DNA from: Bretschneidera sinensis
Lineage: Eukaryota > Streptophyta > Magnoliopsida > Brassicales > Akaniaceae
Assembly: GCA_023935145.1 (NCBI GenBank)
Contig: CM043703.1
Span: 23,695,727 to 23,759,726, forward strand
DNA length: 64,000 bases
Direction: 5' to 3'
The position numbers and the translations under genes are program-made. Shown piece by piece: positions 58,095 through 64,000 of the stretch. The notes under the pieces were generated by a model that made no database searches, was not told the origin of the DNA, and saw only the letters and a list, made by a program, of their open reading frames with translations. Position 1 is the first letter of the stretch; the number at the start of each line of letters is the position of its first letter.

Positions 58095-59098
58095 TGTTGG
58101 AAATCACTTTGACAAGATGCCCAGGTGGTGATCTTCCAAACACCCAAGTCTTGAATGACTTGTAGAAAGAAAAACAGCAATCGAACACAAGAACAGAAAA
58201 TCAAAGAAAGAAAGAAGACAAGCAATTTGTTGTCGAGGTTCGGCAATGTGCCTATGTCCCCATGAGTTCCTCCGAACTCTCTGCACTATCTCAATGGTTC
58301 TTACAAAGTTACAGCAATCCTCTTCAAGAATCCAAGTTCTTGAAGAAACAAAAAGAGAATGAAGAAGATGAGAACTTCAACAATGTTCTCTAATCTAATC
58401 TAGACTCTCTCTATTTTATTACAACCAGCCTCACTACAAGAGTCCCACTTGTGTTTATGTCTCTCTATACAATTCTCTCTTAGTGCTTACAATAATCTCA
58501 CAATGTCACAAATCTCTCTTGTATGTGTGTTTTTGTATCTTGTATTATCTTATTAAAATGAGGCCTTGAGAACCCTTTTTATAGCCTCTTAATTCTTGGA
58601 CATTCTTGTGATTCATTATTGACCCTTTGATCTTGTTCTCCCTTTAATCTCAGCCCTTCATCACTCTCCAAGTGATGTTGTGCATTTTGGTGTGGTGCAC
58701 ACATGATTGGAGAGGTCTTATGCATGCTGGATCATGTGTACAGCCATGTGCTGTGCGCTGCGACACTGAAATGGTGAGGTGCAGCGCTGAGACAGGGCTG
58801 GAAGGGAGGCTTGCTGTGAGGTGCGGCGCTGGGCAGGGTGTGCTGCGCCCTGACCTGATGTTGCTGCCTCCAGTTGCTGTGCGCACACCTCCTGCTTGTG
58901 TGCTGAAACTTGCACAGCAGTGTGCCTGACCTTCCCACGCTCAAAACTTAAGCACACACATGTGTGCAACCTTTTAACTTGCTGAAATTTCATACTCCAC
59001 CTTTGGTTTGGATTTTAACCATCCTTGAACCATGTTTGGACTTGTTCAAACCTTAACCATGTTTGAACCATGTTTAAACCTTAGACAAAAAACCAACA
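58095..59098 (-). repeat. Copia B 5' LTR
   Basis: TGTTGGAAATCAC ... AAAAAACCAACA in plus view, 1004 bases, the same length as the 3' LTR. Differences are scattered single bases (for example CCCAGGTGG against CCCAGATGG, CACCCAAG against CACTCAAG). Confidence 0.95.
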
Positions 59099-61799
59099 AA
59101 TATTTTTGTTAAAGTTTTTACTAGAGATAAAGTGATTATAAATATTTACAAGGGTTGTGTGAGTCGTATCAGTGATAAAGAATTTGAAACTGATTGATTG
59201 TTTTAAAAGGAAGGTAGTGTTCAAGATATGGACATGATAAGTTTAACTTTCAGATGGAATAAATCTTAATGGTGAAAGATTATTCAGATAACATTCTTGA
59301 TGAGTTGTCTAGGTTGCCTCCAAGTAGGGATATCAAATTCTCTATTGATGTGATACCAGGATTATCACATATATTTAATAGCACCCTACAGAGTGACAAC
59401 CGGGGGGTTAAAAGAATCAAAAGTTCAAAAAATTTTAGATAAACAATTTATCGGGCCTATTGTATTTGGAGAGCCCCTGTGTTGTTCATGAAAGAGAAAG
59501 ATGGAATGGTAGAAGTGTGTATAGACTACAAATAGTTGAATAAGAACAAAGATATTTTACTCAAGATAAATAAATTGTTTGAGCAGTTCAAGGAGTGAAA
59601 GTATTTTTGCTGATATATTTGAGATCAGGTTATCACCCATTTGATGATAAAAGAAGGAGGCGTGTCTAAGACTGTTTTTATGACACGTTATGGTCATAAG
59701 TTTTTGGTGATGACATTTGGGTTGACTAATGTTCCAGAAACATTCATGGACTTAACGAGTAGAGTGTTTAAACCATATCTTAACAAGTTTATGGTTGTAT
59801 GTGATGTCTGATATATTCTAAGGAGGAAGAACAACATGTGAAACAATTAGACAGTGTGTTGGAGATTATGAGGAAAGATAAATTTTATACAAAGTTCTCT
59901 AAGTGTGAGTATTGATTGAATGAAATAACTTTCTTGGAAATGTAATATCGGGAAATGGATAGCAGTTGATTTACAAAAGTTAGAGATAATGTTAAGTTGG
60001 GAGAGACCAATTAATGTGACTAAGATTAGAATCTTCTTGGGGTTAGCTGGTTATTATAGAAGATCTTTTCAGAAATTTTTATTATTGAAATACTATTAAA
60101 TAGATTGACTAGGGAGAAGTATGAAAAAAAGGTTTTCCGATTACTAAAAGGGAAATTAACTACAATTCCAGTATTAGTGTTTCCTTCTGGTGATGAAGGA
60201 TTTGTGGTATATAGTGATACGTCACATCAATGATTGAGATATGTGTAACATAGAAAAGTTGTGGCCCATACTTCTAAGAAATTAGGGATTTGTGATTGAA
60301 ATTTCCCTACTCATGACTTAGAGTTGGTTGCTATAGTGTTTACTTTAAAAAAAAATAAATTGAGACATCATCTGTATGTAGTCATTGGGAGATATTCATG
60401 GGTTATAAGAGTTTGACATACTTACCTACCCAAAGAAAGTTAAATTTGAGGCAAAGATGGTGGATGGAGTTGATTTGTAACTATGATTGTACAGTTCACT
60501 ATCATCTAGAAAATGCGAAGGTGATAGATGATACATTGAGTAGAAAATCAACAAGAAGACGAACTGCGATTGGGAGTCCTGATGTAAAAATTGATGATAG
60601 ATTTAAAAGAGGTAAAAATAAAGTTAAATATCAGTGATAGATGATTATGGTTAATAAATATAGTTGTACAATCATCTATAGTAAAATACTTTAGAGATGC
60701 AAGGTAGAAATGAAGAGATAGAAAAGATTAAGCATTGAGTGCTTACAAGGTAGCATTTTGAGTTCAAAAATTTGAACTAAGGGTAATTTGGTATTGGAAC
60801 ATGAATTTGTGTTCCCAATAATGCGGAGTTGAGAAATAAGATAATAAGAAAGGCATATGATAATGTAGATTCGATGCAATCAGGTAACAATAAGATGTAT
60901 AGAGAATGGAGACAAAAATTTTGGTGGTCATGATTGAAGAATGATATAGATGAGATTGTGAGGTTGTATGGAACACCATTAAGCATAGTGTCAAATAGAG
61001 ATAATAGATTTACATCTTGATTTTGGAAAGACTTTCAGAAAACCACGGGTACACAATCGTAATTTAACATAATTTTTTATGCTCAGACAGAAAAGATTTT
61101 AGAGTACTAGAAGATATGTTAAGGGCAAATGTGATGAGTTCTCAGTAAGTTTGGAATGCTTACATGCCATTGATTGAAATTGCTTATAATAACCAGTAAA
61201 CTAGTATTGGAATGGCACCCGTTGAAGCTTTATATGGTAGGAGGAGTAGAACTCCAGTATGCTAGGAAAAAGTTGGAGAGAGAAATATATCTGGTTTATC
61301 AATTATTTGAGTTAACAATTGAGATGATCAAATTGGTTAGAGAGAACCGTAAAACAGCCCAGAGAAGACCTCTTGAAATGTAAGTAAGTGACTGGGTGTA
61401 ATTTAAAATATCTCCACGAAAAAGTATGTTGAGGATAAAAAAGAAATAAAAGTTGAGTTTGAGGTAAGTGGGACCCTATGAGGTTGATGAGAAAGTTGGG
61501 TTAGTTGTGAGTAGTCTAGAGTTACCTCCAGAATTAAAACGCTTATATAACGTATTCCATATTTCTCTTTTGAGAAAAGGTTTCCATGATAAATATTATA
61601 ATATTTCGAGCTAAGCTATACAAATTCATAAAGATTGGGTGTACATACAAGTACCAATAAGGATTTTAGATAAAGGAATAAGGATGTTGAAGAGATTATG
61701 TGAAAGTATGAGACAATTATGAAGAAGTATTATTTACAATTGTTTCTGGAGTAAAGTAAAGAAATTTCGAGGACGAAATTTTTGTAAGGTGGGTAGAAT
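59099..61799 (+). pseudogene. Gypsy D pol: reverse transcriptase, RNase H, integrase
   Basis: After copia B the gypsy sequence resumes with RLPPSRDIKFSIDVIPG (before RT), [40 protein letters not shown] and PYLNKFMVV (RT). RNase H follows with LTYLPTQRKLNLRQRWWMEL and VHYHLENAKVIDDTLSRKS. Integrase pieces include EIAYNNQ, GMAPVEALYGRRSRTPV. The end region (LYNVFHISLLRK-like) and the tract before the 3' LTR complete it. Stops are dense. The RT active site is not clearly readable. Confidence 0.85.
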
Positions 61800-64000
61800 T
61801 GTAATACTCGTGTTTGTAAAGTAAAGGTAAATAAGTAATTTAATAAATATGACACGAAATTAAAAACAAAAATCTATGTGAAGGGTTTAGTGGTATTTGA
61901 ATAAAGGAATTTCTGAAAAAAAATTATTTAAAAAAATATATTAATTATTAAATTAAAAATTAATAATATAAATAAATAAAAAAAATCTGGGATGTAAACA
62001 TCCCAGAAGTTAGAAAAGAAGAAAATGAAGTAAAAAAAAAAAAGTAAAGTCAAAAGTAAAGAAAAGGTAAAGTAAAAATAAAGGTTAAAAAAAAAAAAAG
62101 GCAAATCATGGTAGCAACTGCTGCAAGTTAAGTTTGCATTTGCCAAGTGCAATTGAAAGAAATTGTTAGCCTTGCATGTTTGACAGCAAGGCTAAACGTG
62201 GTGAGTTTTGGGAAGTTTAAGTATTGATGGTGTGACACGTTTTTGAAGCTACAGAAAAGTTTTGCAAAGATTGTACCAATAAATATACACTTACACGTAA
62301 ACATTAGTTTACATTTACAGTGTTCCTTTAGTCTCTTCAATTTTTTAATTTTCTCAAAATATTTGGAGACCCAAAAAAGAATTGAAAGAGCAAAATTTTA
62401 AAGAAATTTACTGCAGAATTTCATAGAGAATCATGAAAAGCTATTAAAAAAATAGAAGGTAATAACATAATGATTATTTTTGAATTTTTGGCATTTATGA
62501 AGTTTATCAAAATTCAAAGTGGGAATTTTCAAAGTGTGTGGTTTATATCGAATTGAAAAATAAATTAGAAAATTTATATAAATATGATGTCAGGTGTTGA
62601 CGATCTACAATCGTAGGAATTTCTGTGAGAAACAGGAAAGGCAAAGAAGTGATCCATAGGTAGTTTTAAAGAGCTACATGGTGAGTTGAATTTACTTTAA
62701 GTAGTCTAAATAAAAATCAAATGTCTAGTGATAATATTAAGATAAATTATTAGCTTAGGTTTTGATGATAAATAAATTTTTTGTTGATAGATATGATGTG
62801 AATATTGTACCGTAGAAAAATAATTATGCGAGAAGAAATATTATTAGAATAATGGATTGATTTAATAATAATAGCGATAAATGAAATTCTTGATGAGCTA
62901 TGGGTTATGTTTTGATACGAATTTTGAGGAAATAAATTTTAGTGGATCTCAACAAACTTTGATGGATGATTTGATGAGATTTGGGATGAAATTTAGTGGA
63001 TCTTGATAAGCTTTAATGGATAATTTAATGTGATTTGGGATAAGAGGATGCTAGTGGAAATTTTATATAATTTGAGAAAATCAAGATAGTCAATTTAGAT
63101 ATTTGAGTTCATGTGATTTTTATATTACTGTTCATATGCATATTTTCATATTATTGTTCATGTGCATATGCATTTAATAATATAACTGAAAGAACAGAGG
63201 AGAGGTCGGTCTAATGGAACAACCATGACAGTCGGTATATGCTGACAAAAAAAAAGGGACACCGTGACAGCCGGTATATGGTAGAAATAAATTCCGTGAC
63301 AGCCGGGATAAGCTGTAAAGAACTGGGAAGGGGTCGGTCTAAGATAATAATAACCTGTCGACAGGTGGGAAGACGTTCCCATCATATGCATCCATTTCAT
63401 TGCATCTGCTCTAATTATCTTGCATTATTGCAATACTGAAGTGTGATGTATAAATTGTGAATTTAATTATAGAGGGTGGAGTCTCACTGAAAGAGACGGT
63501 TATAGTGATAAGGTTTTTGAAATGCTGATGTGGTATATTAATTATGAATATAATTATAGATTGATGAGTCTCACAGAGAGACAGTTATGGTGATAAGAAC
63601 AATCTAGATGGTAGACTTTATGATGTGAACCTCAATACGAGGTAATTATGAGTTAATTGACGATCTTGAGGTGAACCAATAAATAAGAGGAAGAGATTGA
63701 TAGAGAATGGATATTATGACATATGTATTGATAGTAGAGTGTTAGTATCAAGTGTATGAGATACAAATTGTGTTAAATATGAAAAGACTAGTTACAAATG
63801 AGTACTTTTAGTAAATTTAATTCACTGAGCTTGTGAAGCTCACTCCTCATTGTACAATGATTTCAGGTAGCAGACAGGACGATTAGTCTGGTGGGTTGAA
63901 AGTCGGACGAAATCATTTTCTGTAAGCCATGTACGTGTCAACATCCTCAGACTAATGGGAAAAGAAAACAAAAATTTTATTGTGAATGTTCATGCATTTT
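61800..64000 (+). repeat. Gypsy D 3' LTR (truncated by the window end)
   Basis: It starts TGTAATACTCGTGTTTG and parallels 49801-52140 to the last base of the window, where about 190 further bases would be expected. The TATA equivalent reads CAATAAATATACAC (about 62277), weaker than in the 5' LTR. Confidence 0.93.

Larger units (their letters stand above)
53542..59098 (-). mobile_element. Ty1/copia element B, relatively young, non-autonomous
   Basis: A 5557-base minus-strand element inserted in gypsy D. Both LTRs are 1004 bases (58095-59098 and 53542-54545), and the target duplication AATAT is perfect (53537-53541 and 59099-59103). The primer site is TGGTATCAGAGC (58093-58082) and the polypurine tract AAAGGTAGAGAT (54557-54546). 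Gag, protease, integrase and RT/RNase H pieces are present in copia order, but the reverse transcriptase core is deleted and the protease site is altered. The equal LTR lengths and few differences indicate a more recent insertion than its neighbours. Confidence 0.95.
49801..64000 (+). mobile_element. Gypsy-type LTR retrotransposon D (3' LTR runs off the window)
   Basis: Full element in plus orientation: 5' LTR 49801-52140, primer site TGGTATTAGAGC at 52145, gag, a copia element inserted at 53542-59098, then pol (RT, RNase H, integrase order), a purine tract AAGGTGGGTAGAAT at about 61786-61799, and a 3' LTR from 61800. Placement of integrase after RNase H is the gypsy order. The region before the 3' LTR (CGAGGACGAAATTTTTGTAA) resembles Tekay/Del chromoviruses. 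Coding parts carry very many stops, so the element is inactive. Confidence 0.9.

Overview
This is nuclear DNA of a flowering plant, almost certainly a eudicot. The evidence is intron-rich plant genes with GT/AG junctions, a plant actin with a leader intron, a wax/VLCFA enoyl-CoA reductase, a plant-type beta-1,3-glucanase carrying an X8 domain, AT-rich spacers, and many plant LTR retrotransposons. I cannot name the species.

Host genes. The 3' part of a very-long-chain enoyl-CoA reductase gene (CER10/ECR type) is at 456-2107 (+). A complete actin gene (377 aa, four coding exons) is at 5894-7510 (+), with a 5' leader exon and a leader intron of about 1.1 kb. A decayed ENTH/VHS-family gene is at about 8440-9729 (-). 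A complete ten-exon ALG5 gene (dolichyl-phosphate beta-glucosyltransferase, 335 aa) is at 34432-39898 (-). A tRNA-Lys(CUU) gene is at 40068-40140 (+). A complete four-exon secreted GH17 glucanase with a C-terminal X8/CBM43 domain (443 aa) is at 43829-46243 (-). These genes act independently; there are no operons.

Repeats fill the rest. An old copia element (A) runs from about 9846 to 27860 and has been split several times. A Mutator-like element (10681-12265) sits between its 5' LTR and gag and carries fragments of two host genes. A hAT-like end sits after the protease. A TIR DNA element (14119-25661) splits its reverse transcriptase and was itself hit by a 2.75-kb LTR that is now solo (14661-17409) and by a 7.8-kb Sirevirus-like copia element (17595-25403, minus strand). 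A second decayed copia element (C, minus) is at 28274-33157.

At 41773-42877 two miniature LTR elements (TRIM-like) lie head to head. A third copy at 47819 is cut by an LTR of a gypsy-type family in minus orientation (48030-49800). That LTR is in turn interrupted by a full gypsy element of the same family in plus orientation (49801 to beyond the window end). The gypsy element carries a younger copia element (B, 53542-59098) with a perfect 5-bp target duplication.

The most interesting observations are the two-gene capture by the Mutator-like element, the clusters of a CCAGTCGACTGG palindrome in the Sirevirus-like LTRs that recur ahead of a TATA box upstream of its 3' ORF, the head-to-head TRIM pair, and the insertion of a gypsy element into an inverted LTR of its own family.
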